Notes: generated by a model not told the origin, from the letters alone. DNA of 64,000 nt from Alphaproteobacteria bacterium (GCA_021774575.1 JAJFIX010000006.1:186001-250000), one strand, 5' to 3'. Counted from the stretch's first letter, positions 29,303-38,245 are shown. Numbers and translations: made by a program.

Positions 29303-30619
29303 TTAGTCCGCCTCTACAGGTTGGGCCGAAAGCCATGTCAGGCGCATTGCGGCTGTCCAGGAAAAACAATCCCCCCCCAACCCCTGACCGTTTTCCGGGT
29401 CGAAATATTCCCGAAATCCACTTTGGTCGATCAAGGCCCTCGTGTCGTCGGCAATAATTTTTGCCAGATCTCCATGACCCGCCGCAGTCAAACCGTCGGA
29501 AATCATCCAATTGATAATTGCCCAAACCGGGCCGCGCCAATAACGTTTCGAATCAAACCTCGGGTCGGTCGGATCGAAGCTCGGCACGAGGTAGCGTGTA
29601 TGGTCGCGCCAGGACCATAGGCGTTTGACCAAGGCTTGCGTTTGCGCGGGCTCTGTTGCGTGAGCGAACAAAGGTAAGAATGTTGAGGCCGAAATCGACG
29701 TGATCGATTGATCGGCCGCGTAATCATAGGGTTGGAAGCTTTGCTGTGGCTCGCTCCATAATGATTGCAGGCCCATTTTTCCCTTTTTTACCCAACCGTC
29801 GACTTCTTCGGTTAGATGGGAGGCCCCCACGTATTCGACCAACCATTGCAGATCAATATTGCTCCGCTGCAGGAGGGAGTTAACAAAAAGATCGGCCACT
29901 CGAAACGGTGCGACGGGCGCAATTTCCGATTGTTTCCATCCTAGATTGCTATAACGATGAACCAATGTCAGATATTTATCATAATCGGAATTGGTCGGGC
30001 GATGCTCCGCCACACTGTGTTCGGTGTCACGGCGTTCGTAAGGGGGGATCTCATCGACCGGCACGTTCGCCAATGATGCATCCCAGTCGACGCTGTTATC
30101 TGCGCCGGATTCCCACGGATGGATTGAAACGACCAATCCGCTATTATTGAGTTCGCGCGCTGCATAGAACCATCGATGCCAAGCGGCAATTTTTGGGACG
30201 AGACGGGCGCCAAATTCAAGTGCCGTCTCCTTGTCGCGTGCCGTCTCGATTAATTGGCGCACACAGGTTGCGGCAACCGGCGGCTGGGTAATGCCCGATG
30301 TTGCCGGCGATTTTCCGGTCGCCCAGACATCCGGCCCGGGGAAATAGCCGGTATCTTCTTTGTGAAAGACAATGTGCGGCACCATGCCGTCGTCCCACTG
30401 GGCTGAAAAAAGTGTTTCGATTTCGGTCCAAGCGCGGCCCTCATCGAAGGTCGCCCACCCCAATGCCGTTAGGCAAGAATCCCAATTCCATTGAAATGGA
30501 TAGAGTCCTCGCGCCGGTATCGTATAGGTGCCGCGGTCATTCTGACGCAGTATTTTCCTGGCCTGATCGAGTTTTTCTTCAACCAAGTCGGTCGGCGTCG
30601 TGCCGTTCTCAGCTACCAT
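29303..30619 (-). CDS. GH63-like (alpha/alpha)6 glycosidase, mannosylglycerate/glucosylglycerate hydrolase type
   Basis: A 438-residue cytoplasmic enzyme with the (alpha/alpha)6-barrel signature of GH63/trehalase-like hydrolases: GLYPFQWNWDSCLTALGWA near residue 41, QWDDGMVPHIVFH, SIHPWESGADNSVDWD and YWRGPVWAIINWM. The acids in WDS and ESGADNS are probable catalytic or binding residues. The size and motifs fit the bacterial mannosylglycerate or glucosylglycerate hydrolase group. This suggests that the operon takes up an osmolyte-type glycoside, but other alpha-glucosides are possible. Confidence 0.8.
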   Translation of the reverse strand: MVAENGTTPTDLVEEKLDQARKILRQNDRGTYTIPARGLYPFQWNWDSCLTALGWATFDEGRAWTEIETLFSAQWDDGMVPHIVFHKEDTGYFPGPDVWATGKSPATSGITQPPVAATCVRQLIETARDKETALEFGARLVPKIAAWHRWFYAARELNNSGLVVSIHPWESGADNSVDWDASLANVPVDEIPPYERRDTEHSVAEHRPTNSDYDKYLTLVHRYSNLGWKQSEIAPVAPFRVADLFVNSLLQRSNIDLQWLVEYVGASHLTEEVDGWVKKGKMGLQSLWSEPQQSFQPYDYAADQSITSISASTFLPLFAHATEPAQTQALVKRLWSWRDHTRYLVPSFDPTDPRFDSKRYWRGPVWAIINWMISDGLTAAGHGDLAKIIADDTRALIDQSGFREYFDPENGQGLGGDCFSWTAAMRLTWLSAQPVEAD

Positions 30620-30643
30620 GTCGCTTTCGTCTCCAATATTGCG

Positions 30644-31888
30644 TCATCCCTTGACGCTTCCTGCGGTAAGGCCGGCGACCATAAAGCGCTCAAGCCAAAG
30701 AAAAATGATCATGACCGGCAGCGTAACAATGACGGCGCCGGCCATCAGAAATTGTCTCGGTACTTCCGAACTATTGAGCGAGACGATACCCCGCGAAAGG
30801 GTGAAAATTTCCGGGTTGTCGAGAAACATGAAAGCGAAGAGAAATTCGTTCCAGGCGATCATGAATGTATAAATGGAAACGGAGGCCAGCGCGGGAACGC
30901 TTAATGGCAATGTGATACGCCATATTATGCCGACCCGGGAGCAGCCGTCGATAAGTCCTGCCTCTTCGAGTTCGCTTGGAATACTGCGAAAATAGCCTTG
31001 CAGCATGTAAAGGGTGACCGGCAGCGTTGCCGCCGGATAGACAATCAGGAGGCCAACCAACGTGTCGCGCAGGCCCAGTTGGCTGAATACGCTATAGAGC
31101 GGGATCACCAGAACGATTGCCGGGAACATGTAGATCAATAATATCGAATTTGACATCAGCACCCGACCGGGAAATCGCAGACGCGAAACGGCGTAGGCAC
31201 CTGGCACGGCGAGCAACAGAGTGACTATTACAGTTGTTAGTGAAACGAAACCACTGGTCAGAATGTAGCGGCCAAAGTTGAAGTTAACGATGACCTCCCA
31301 ATAGCCGACAAATAGAGACTGGAAGCCTTGGGAAAAATTGAGACTGAGATCAAGCGGATCAATCAGCAGTTCAGCCCGTTTCTTGAAGCTTGAAACGATC
31401 ATGTAATAGAAAGGTGCGGCAACAATGACGATAAAAAAGGCAAACCCGTAGAGGCGCAATGTACGAAGAAAAAGCAGCTCAGTGTCGTCGCGGGTGAACT
31501 TGCCAATTGCCAACCCGTCGAGCGACGACCGGACGATGAATTCCACACCGATAAATGAAATGAGTGCGCCCCCGCCCCCCCAAAACAGGCCGGCGTTCTC
31601 GAGGGGCAAACCGAAAGGCATGCCTCGCGATAGGGCCAAAAAAACGGTTACGCCGGTGGCGGTTGAAATTAGCGCCCTCAGGTTTTTTCTAATCTGCAAG
31701 CTGGTCAAGACACTGTAGGCAACACCGTGACCCAATCCAGCCGCACAAGCGATAGCGACCGGTAAAATATTGGGTTGAAGGCCAATCACTGTCGCCAGAA
31801 TTCCCCAAATCGGAATAATCAATAGCGCCGCAAGCAATCCGGCGAGTGCTGCCGCGATGGCACCGCTAACAGATATTTTATCGGTCAC
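30644..31888 (-). CDS. Sugar ABC transporter permease (MalG type) with N-terminal membrane extension
   Basis: A 414-residue inner membrane protein. Residues from about 145 form a standard MalG-type permease with six helices and the EAA loop EEAGLIDGCSRVGIIWRI that docks the ATPase. The first 140 residues are additional and hydrophobic, with about four further helices (around 8-35, 40-62, 72-88 and 103-119). MalG proteins are usually near 280 residues, so this is a fusion or an unusual extension. The start overlaps the end of the MalF-type gene by 4 bases. No ATPase gene is present in the operon. Confidence 0.9.
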   Translation of the reverse strand: MTDKISVSGAIAAALAGLLAALLIIPIWGILATVIGLQPNILPVAIACAAGLGHGVAYSVLTSLQIRKNLRALISTATGVTVFLALSRGMPFGLPLENAGLFWGGGGALISFIGVEFIVRSSLDGLAIGKFTRDDTELLFLRTLRLYGFAFFIVIVAAPFYYMIVSSFKKRAELLIDPLDLSLNFSQGFQSLFVGYWEVIVNFNFGRYILTSGFVSLTTVIVTLLLAVPGAYAVSRLRFPGRVLMSNSILLIYMFPAIVLVIPLYSVFSQLGLRDTLVGLLIVYPAATLPVTLYMLQGYFRSIPSELEEAGLIDGCSRVGIIWRITLPLSVPALASVSIYTFMIAWNEFLFAFMFLDNPEIFTLSRGIVSLNSSEVPRQFLMAGAVIVTLPVMIIFLWLERFMVAGLTAGSVKG

Positions 31889-33147
31889 AGCATTTCACCC
31901 TTCGGCATGAAGATGAAATAAAACACCATGAAAATCGCCAGCATGAAAAAGATAACAACGGAAACAGCTGCGCCGGCGCCAAGATTTGACAGGGCAAATG
32001 CCTGGTCATAAACGCCAACCGTCAATGTGCGTGTCCCGGCATTACCCCCGGTCATCAGAAATATGTCATCGAATTTATTGAACGTCCAAATGAAGCGCAG
32101 CATGAACAATATCGAAAGGATTCCAACCAGTTGAGGCATTGTTACGAAGCGAAATTTTTGGATGGGACTCGCCCCATCGATATCGGCGGCTTCATAGATA
32201 TCGCTTGGTAGAGCCTGCAGGCGGGCTAAAATAAATAGGAACGAAAGCGGAAAATACCGCCACGCTTCGAAGGCAATAACGGTCGCCAGCGCGACTGGGA
32301 ACTGCACTACAAAGCCAAATAATTCGATGGGCATGACGCGGGTGCCAAGAAAATTAATCGGCGCTTCGACCAACTCATACCGCACCAATAGCATGTTGAG
32401 AACGCCGCTGAAGGGATCGAGGAAAAACACCCAGGTAAATGCGACAGCGATGACCGGCGCGACAAATGGGAATAGGAGCAGCCCCCGAATGACCGCTCGG
32501 CCCCTGAAACTGGTATTCATCAGTAAGGCGGCAAACAGGCCCAGGGCGATTGCACCAATCGTTCCAAATACTGTGTAAATGACAGTGATCCGGACGGATT
32601 TCCAAAATTCGCGCTGACTAAAAACTTTGCGGAAATTGTCGAGGGTGAAATTGAAGTCCAGTAGTGCATTCACCGAGTGTCCGGTGGTCGTAGTTTCGCT
32701 GTCGCGCGGATTGATCCCGCTGGCAAAAAACTCCGGAGTGGCATCAAATAAAATTGAAATATCTTCCCGAAACCGCGGTGGCCATATTTCGTAGGAGCAT
32801 GTAATGGCGTCCTCATCAATCTCGCAAAATTGAGGTACGTCCCTTGCCGACAAGCCTGCTGGAACGGTGTCGCGAAGAACAATGTCCTCGACGGCACCTC
32901 TGCTGGAGCGATTTCGTAAACGATATAAAACGGTAACTGTGCCGTTCTGGGGGTCCTCACTCACGCGCTCACTCACGCTGGGTGTGGGCGCGCGCAAATC
33001 GGCAAGTTGGATATCCTTAAAACTGATCCAAATATCGGCTAAAACCGGAAAAAGCACAATCAAGAAAACGATCGTTACCGGCGGTATCAGCATGCCATAG
33101 GCAAGCATTACCTCCTTTTGCCGCATAGTCATTTTTTTCAACGACAT
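31885..33147 (-). CDS. Sugar ABC transporter permease (MalF type) with DUF11-like periplasmic insert
   Basis: A 420-residue inner membrane permease. Helix 1 spans about 17-37. Instead of a short loop, residues about 55-145 form a periplasmic domain with alternating beta strands (TVTVLYRLRNRSS, VEDIVLRDTVPAGLSA) and cysteines at 108 and 117 that could form a disulfide. This resembles the DUF11 Ig-like repeat of surface proteins. The remaining helices and the EAA loop EAADIDGASPIQKFRFV are normal. It pairs with the MalG-type protein. A substrate- or wall-binding role for the insert is inference. Confidence 0.88.
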   Translation of the reverse strand: MSLKKMTMRQKEVMLAYGMLIPPVTIVFLIVLFPVLADIWISFKDIQLADLRAPTPSVSERVSEDPQNGTVTVLYRLRNRSSRGAVEDIVLRDTVPAGLSARDVPQFCEIDEDAITCSYEIWPPRFREDISILFDATPEFFASGINPRDSETTTTGHSVNALLDFNFTLDNFRKVFSQREFWKSVRITVIYTVFGTIGAIALGLFAALLMNTSFRGRAVIRGLLLFPFVAPVIAVAFTWVFFLDPFSGVLNMLLVRYELVEAPINFLGTRVMPIELFGFVVQFPVALATVIAFEAWRYFPLSFLFILARLQALPSDIYEAADIDGASPIQKFRFVTMPQLVGILSILFMLRFIWTFNKFDDIFLMTGGNAGTRTLTVGVYDQAFALSNLGAGAAVSVVIFFMLAIFMVFYFIFMPKGEML

Positions 33148-33259
33148 TAACGCCCGCCTTTTCCGCTGCTGGAAAATGACTAATGATAATTCCTAGGGCT
33201 GGTAGAAAGCGGATAGTGGGGCACAAAGACAGGCTTCGCACCCCACCATCCTGGGAGTA

Positions 33260-34609
33260 TTAGATATTCGTAAGTTCAATAACAAGCGCGTCATACGTGC
33301 TTTCCACTGACCGTTCTCCGTCAATGAATTCGCGGACCAAACGGTTCAGAACGCGGCTATTGATGAACTTGGATGCCTGGACCAATTGGCCTTCGGCTAC
33401 ACCCCAACGATCGGCTGTATCGAGACCGGAAACGATCTCCTGGATCACCGATGCGGGATACAGGCTGGCAAGCGATGCCTTACGATCAACGCCGACATCA
33501 AGTGTAGACCAGAGGTCGATAAAGGCGCTTGGATCGTCCTGGGTACCACGACGGACCGGAAATTTGCCCTCGGGGGCAATGCCCAAAATCTGGCCATAGC
33601 CTTCGGAAAGGGCGAACTCGACAAAGGCGGTCGCGGCATCGGTATCGGCATCGGTCGTAATGCCGAGATAGGTGACGCTGCCCCACGAGGCACCAGCAGC
33701 ATTACTCGGCCCGGCAAGTGTCGTGACCACGCCCGTCACTTCGGCGAGTGCACTGGATGTCGGGTCGCTGTTAAAGGTCGGCGGAGCGGAATCGCGCAGC
33801 CCGGCCAGCTCGTCCAAAATAAACGGTGACCAAATGATCATCGCCGCTTGACCGGCAAGGTAGAGTTCACGCGACTGCTGCCAAAAGAGCTCGCCCTCGG
33901 GGCTGGCGTCGGCGAGGGATTTATAGAAATTGAGCGCCTCAATTGTCCGTCCCCGATCAAGATTGAGCTGTCCATTTGGGGCGACCAGCCGAATGCCATT
34001 GGCCAGGAATACATGCTCGAGCAACTGCTCCATGTAAGATTCGTCAACCTTGGTCGCGGCGACAAACCCAAATACACTCGGCGGATTATGTAGCGCGGCA
34101 AGTGCTGCCTGGATATCGGCGTAGGAATCGGGTGCTGCGAGACCGGCTGCATCGAAAAGATCGGTCCGGTAAAGGATCATTTGCGTCCAACCATCGGTCG
34201 GAACACTGGTAATCGTGCCTCCAACCCGCGCCATATCCAACGCACCTGGTGCAAATGTTTGTTGGCCTAGGGCGGCAATGACGTCGCCGGCCGCGTCATC
34301 ATCCAGAATACCGGCATCGGCCCAAGAGCCAAGAACGGTCAGCGGATGCTGCACAATGTCGGGCAAGTCGCCCGCGCTAAACGCTGCCGTGACACGCGTG
34401 TTGAGGTCGCTTTCCTCAATCGGCACCAAATCAATGGATACACCGGTCGCGGCTTCATATTGAGCGATCAACGCTTCTTGCCGGGCAATACGGACTGGCT
34501 GGTTTTCTGTCGTCCACCACTCCAAATTCTGGGCGCTCGCCGGCACGATCGCCGCCGTCGACGCAAGCAACGCCGCGCCCAATACTGAACGTGTTAATAT
34601 GTTTCGCAT
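33260..34609 (-). CDS. Extracellular sugar-binding protein of an ABC transporter
   Basis: A 449-residue periplasmic binding protein of the MalE-like family 1 type. The signal peptide is MRNILTRSVLGAALLASTAA with cleavage after ASA-Q near residue 27. The mature protein begins NLEWWTTENQPVRIARQEAL. I chose the ATG at 34609 because GGGAGG lies five bases upstream; the longer frame to 34660 has no such site and would spoil the signal peptide. It is the first transport gene after lacI on the same strand and is followed by two permeases. Confidence 0.9.
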   Translation of the reverse strand: MRNILTRSVLGAALLASTAAIVPASAQNLEWWTTENQPVRIARQEALIAQYEAATGVSIDLVPIEESDLNTRVTAAFSAGDLPDIVQHPLTVLGSWADAGILDDDAAGDVIAALGQQTFAPGALDMARVGGTITSVPTDGWTQMILYRTDLFDAAGLAAPDSYADIQAALAALHNPPSVFGFVAATKVDESYMEQLLEHVFLANGIRLVAPNGQLNLDRGRTIEALNFYKSLADASPEGELFWQQSRELYLAGQAAMIIWSPFILDELAGLRDSAPPTFNSDPTSSALAEVTGVVTTLAGPSNAAGASWGSVTYLGITTDADTDAATAFVEFALSEGYGQILGIAPEGKFPVRRGTQDDPSAFIDLWSTLDVGVDRKASLASLYPASVIQEIVSGLDTADRWGVAEGQLVQASKFINSRVLNRLVREFIDGERSVESTYDALVIELTNI

Positions 34610-34697
34610 AACATCCTCCCTTTTCTTCAGTTGGTTAGAGTTTCGTTCGCTTGGTCTCACTTTGCTTAGAATCTCAGTTTCCTCTTTTCTCAGACCC

Positions 34698-35714
34698 TTA
34701 CTTCGAATGACAAATGCCGTCGGATTCTCTGACGATCAGACGCGGTTGCCACAAATCCTGTAAGTCCTCGATCGTGGATCCCGATATTCGTGACAGCAGC
34801 ATTTCCGCGACATGCGCGCCGGCTGGACGAATTGGTTGATGTAGGGTGGTGAGCGGTGGCTCGGTATATTTGGCGAATGGCAGGTCGTCATATCCGATTA
34901 TTGAAACGTCGGTCCCGACAGTTCGACCGCATTCTTTGACCGCGCGCATGGCGCCCAATGCCATTGCGTCACTTGCACAAAGTAAGGCCGTTGGCGGTCG
35001 ATCCAGACCCAGTAACCGTTCAGCCAGCCGGTGTCCGTCGACTTCGCCCCGGTCGCCTTCAACGATCAATTCGGGATCGCATTCCAGACCGGCGTCGCGC
35101 AGCGCCCGTTCGTAGCCGTGGCGCCGCAACAGCGCGAAGTGTAGATCCTCCGGCGCGTTGATAAGGGCAATCCGACTATGACCAAAATCGATCAGCCGTT
35201 CGGTGACTTGGATGAAACCGGCCTCATTGTCCATATCGAGAAAAGCGTGCTGGGCGCTCTCTCCGGATCGGCCGAAAGTGACAAATGGAAAATTCCGCTC
35301 CAGCAGATAATTGATGCGTGGATCCTTGGTCCGTGTACGCGCGACGATCAGACCGTCAACGCGCCGACCTTCTACCATTCGGCGATATGCGCTGAGCTCT
35401 TCTTCGCCGGTCGGTGCCGCGACGACCAGGAGATCCATATCTGCCTGGTGAAAAACCTCGGCCACACCGGCAAGAAATTCCGAATAGAAAGGATCGCCAA
35501 AATTACCAACCCCGACCGACATGATGACGCCGACCGCCTCCAGGCGGCCCTTGGCCAAACGCCGCGCGAGCGGATTGGGTGAATACCCCACTTCGCGTGC
35601 CGCGTTCGTCACGCGTTCGCGTGTTGCGGCACTCACATCCGGGTAGCCGTTTAGCGCCCGCGATACGGTGGTCTGTGATAAGCCGAGATGCTTTGATAGC
35701 CGTTTTAGATCCAT
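34698..35714 (-). CDS. LacI-family transcriptional regulator
   Basis: A 338-residue repressor. The N-terminal HTH is LKRLSKHLGLSQTTVSRALNG, followed by the hinge helix NPLARRLAKGRLEAVGVI. The periplasmic-binding-protein-like sensor domain follows (VTFGRSGESAQHAFLDMDNE, CASDAMALGAMRAVKE, IGYDDLPFAKY). The first gene of the minus-strand sugar operon. Two perfect AAAGCGCTTT palindromes lie just upstream of its start, so it probably represses the whole operon and itself until a sugar ligand binds. Confidence 0.93.
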   Translation of the reverse strand: MDLKRLSKHLGLSQTTVSRALNGYPDVSAATRERVTNAAREVGYSPNPLARRLAKGRLEAVGVIMSVGVGNFGDPFYSEFLAGVAEVFHQADMDLLVVAAPTGEEELSAYRRMVEGRRVDGLIVARTRTKDPRINYLLERNFPFVTFGRSGESAQHAFLDMDNEAGFIQVTERLIDFGHSRIALINAPEDLHFALLRRHGYERALRDAGLECDPELIVEGDRGEVDGHRLAERLLGLDRPPTALLCASDAMALGAMRAVKECGRTVGTDVSIIGYDDLPFAKYTEPPLTTLHQPIRPAGAHVAEMLLSRISGSTIEDLQDLWQPRLIVRESDGICHSK

Positions 35715-35724
35715 TTTTACTTCT

Positions 35725-35736
35725 CAAAGCGCTTTG
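35725..35736. promoter_or_regulatory. LacI-family operator, proximal
   Basis: The perfect palindrome CAAAGCGCTTTG, centred about 16 bases upstream of the lacI start codon. It has the central CG step typical of LacI/GalR operators. Its position between start codon and the likely promoter suits repression. Confidence 0.85.
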
Positions 35737-35757
35737 GGTCGCTAACACTAGATACCA

Positions 35758-35767
35758 AAAGCGCTTT
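35758..35767. promoter_or_regulatory. LacI-family operator, distal
   Basis: A second copy of the palindrome AAAGCGCTTT, its centre 32 bases (about three helical turns) from the first. The pair is on the same face of the helix, allowing cooperative binding or occlusion of a promoter lying between or across them. Confidence 0.85.
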
Positions 35768-35969
35768 GGATGTCAAATTATTGGATTTTAGAGTTCAAAC
35801 ATTCCCAAAATATGATGGAACCCTATTGCGGGAGAGCCCGGCACTCAGTGACGTCAAGTCAATACTGTTGAATTTGAATTCTTCCCTGAATCGCAGCTAA
35901 AACGGGTAATTCTGCCTCTCGTTTTCCGGCGAATTTTCCTAACCTTGCGGGTTGTTCGGTGAAATAGAA

Positions 35970-36940
35970 ATGGCCCAGCGAGAATTGATATTGGCGCATA
36001 AGATGCAGGACGAAACCGAGGCAAGGGCAGTACTTAATCAGGTCAGCGATTTTAAAACCGCTGAATTTCCTGACAAACCGATCGCCCAAGTACGCCAGGA
36101 ATTTGCAACGATCTTCGGGTCATTGTGCTTGGCGACACCGCCTCATATAGATCACGCTTCGGATCACAGAATTGGCGTCGGGGATGGCGTCGATATCGGC
36201 CTGCGCCTTTACCGTCCGGACAGCGAAAAACCCCTTCCTGTCCTGCTTTTTTTCATGCTGGCGGCTATATCATGGGCGATTTGGATCTGACGGACAATTT
36301 CTGCCGAATGGCGGCTCAGGGGTCCGGATGCGCGGTGGTCCCCGTCGATTACCGCCTGGCGCCCGAATGCAAGTTTCCGGGGCCGCTGGAAGACGGATAT
36401 GCGGCTCTTAATTGGATTGCCGATACTGGAGACGAACACGGGTTAGATGGATCCCGCATTGCCCTGGCTGGCGAATCATCTGGGGGACGCTGGCACTCGG
36501 GGTTGCCAGATTGGCGCGGGAGCGCAAAGGACCGGATGTCGAAAAAATATTTTTTGTGGTATCCGGGCACGGGGAGCTTGGGCGAAACCAAATCTTCGCG
36601 TCTCTACGAAGGATATGTCATCGATACACCCCTCATGCGGATGTCGATTATGTCTTACGTGAATGACCAAAGCGAGATACCAAACTCTTTGGTCCAGCCT
36701 ATTCGAGCCACGGATTTAAGCGAGATGCCGCCGGTCCATTTGATGTCGGCTGGGCTCGATCCGCGCCATGACGATAACGAGTTATATGCCGACATGCTTG
36801 CCAAGGCCGGGGTCGACATTGAATATCACAGCGTCGATGGTGCCTTGCACGGGTTTTTGTTCATGCTCCAAGATCACCCGATCGGTTTGTCGCCCGCCCG
36901 CCGATCGATCAGCGCACTTGGCAGCTGGGCCGGGGGTTGA
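35970..36940 (+). pseudogene. Broken alpha/beta-hydrolase (hormone-sensitive lipase/esterase family)
   Basis: The conceptual protein is an HSL-type esterase of about 320 residues. The oxyanion segment HAGGYIMGD, the nucleophile loop GESSGG, the acid in GLDPRHDDNELYA and the histidine in GALHGFLF are all recognisable. The frame changes three times, each at a homopolymer: one T short at 36247-36253 (7 T), one G short at 36482-36486 (5 G) and one T extra at 36550-36555 (6 T). Restoring these gives an unbroken family member, including LALGVARLARERKGPDVEK between the second and third changes. Either a recently inactivated gene or sequencing errors; adjacent genes are intact, which favours a real pseudogene. 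Confidence 0.8.
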
Positions 36941-36941
36941 T

Positions 36942-37166
36942 TTAGTTTGGTACGAACATCGTGCTGGGCAGATACATGCTGATCGCGGGAAACGACACCA
37001 GAATGGCTAGGCAAACAATCATCGCAAACCAAAATGGTAAGACACCGATAAATATTTGACTCATTGGCACGTTTGGCCCGGCCACACCCTTGACAACAAA
37101 GACGTTGAGGCCAACCGGAGGCGTGATCATGCCCATTTCCACGACGATCACTACCAGCACTCTATC
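36942..37166 (-). pseudogene. C-terminal remnant of a TRAP transporter large permease (DctM)
   Basis: About 73 codons on the minus strand match the last helices of DctM: VLVVIVVEMGMITPPVGLNV, then FVVKGVAGPNVPMSQIFIGV and LPFWFAM. The match stops abruptly near 37166, and no upstream part, small permease or binding protein is present. It is a truncated relic in the decayed zone that also holds the broken esterase. Confidence 0.75.
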
Positions 37167-37477
37167 GCAACAGCAAGCAATCGCCAGGCAACCCCGAGGA
37201 CTAGCGTTGATCGCCCCGGGACTGAAACACGGGGCACTCCGGCGCCATCTAGGTAATGTGCACGCAGCTCGAAAACCCGTTACCTATTCCGTTATTTTCA
37301 AATTGGGAAATAAAGCCGATGATGGGGTGACGGCATATTACTCAGTATTTTCAATGAAACAAATGGTGCGCCGGAGGTGATGAAAATGAGGACTGGCTGT
37401 TAATTGTGACGATCGAAGCAGGAAAACCGTAGGGAACAGGGATTGCTACGGTAGGAAATTGCAACTCTCAATACCTT
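37167..37477. other. Gap without recognised gene
   Basis: About 310 bases between the TRAP relic and the NYN-domain gene. Short open frames exist on both strands but none has a ribosome binding site or a recognisable motif. The region is probably leftover sequence from the deletion that removed the rest of the TRAP genes. Confidence 0.5.
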
Positions 37478-38245
37478 TTATTTGGACTTTGCTTTCGCCT
37501 TCGACTGAACGGGTCTTAGACGAAGTTGAATTCCGCCGCTAGGGATACGCTTAGTAACAAACGCGCCGGTTTTCAGGACCAAATCGCTCAGTTTTACTTG
37601 GCCATACGTGCGTGGATCGAAATCTGTAGCCAAATTTGATAGTTGTTTTCCCACCATGGAGAGCGATACCCAACCGTTGTCGTCATCCAATTGCGCAATC
37701 GCCTTTCGGATCAAGGGTGTCGCGGCACTCGGCGGTTTCAACGCCTTGGCCTGTGGGGCCTTAGATTGTTCGTGTTGGGCCAGGTTCGGTGCCTCGGGGA
37801 GCAAATTTTCCGTGTATATAAAACGCCGACATGCCTGACGGAAACTCTCCGGCGTCTTCTGTTCGCCAAAGCCGTAAACATCGGTTCCTTGTTCGCGGAT
37901 CCGGGCTGCCAAGCGTGTGAAATCGCTGTCGGATGATACCAGGCAGAAGGCCTCAAAGCGGCCGCTGTGCAACAAATCCATTGCATCAATTACCAGCGCA
38001 ATGTCCGACGCATTCTTTCCTGACGTGTATGCAAAATTCTGATGCGGCATAATCGCATGTATCGACATGACGTCCGACCAGCCTTTGAGACGAGTTCCTG
38101 AAAAGTCACCATAAATACGTCGGACACTAGCCTCACCGATTTTTGCGATTTCTTCAAATAGACCTGTCGCGATACGCGCCGACGCATTGTCGGCATCGAT
38201 AAGAACAGCAAGGCGCGGCGCACGAGGTTCAATATTCATCGCCAA
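37478..38245 (-). CDS. NYN-domain RNase-like protein with C-terminal OST-HTH/LOTUS-type domain
   Basis: A 255-residue protein. The N-terminal NYN (PIN-like) domain has the acidic residues that hold metal: LIDADNAS (residues about 16-22), KNASDIALVIDAMDLL and SSDSDFTRL. A linker rich in lysine and glutamine follows, then a C-terminal winged-helix domain (about 170-245, IRKAIAQLDDDNGWVSLSMVG) of the OST-HTH/LOTUS type found with NYN domains. Probable RNA-directed nuclease or RNA-binding protein in the cytoplasm. It stands alone in the decayed zone but is intact. Confidence 0.85.
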   Translation of the reverse strand: MAMNIEPRAPRLAVLIDADNASARIATGLFEEIAKIGEASVRRIYGDFSGTRLKGWSDVMSIHAIMPHQNFAYTSGKNASDIALVIDAMDLLHSGRFEAFCLVSSDSDFTRLAARIREQGTDVYGFGEQKTPESFRQACRRFIYTENLLPEAPNLAQHEQSKAPQAKALKPPSAATPLIRKAIAQLDDDNGWVSLSMVGKQLSNLATDFDPRTYGQVKLSDLVLKTGAFVTKRIPSGGIQLRLRPVQSKAKAKSK

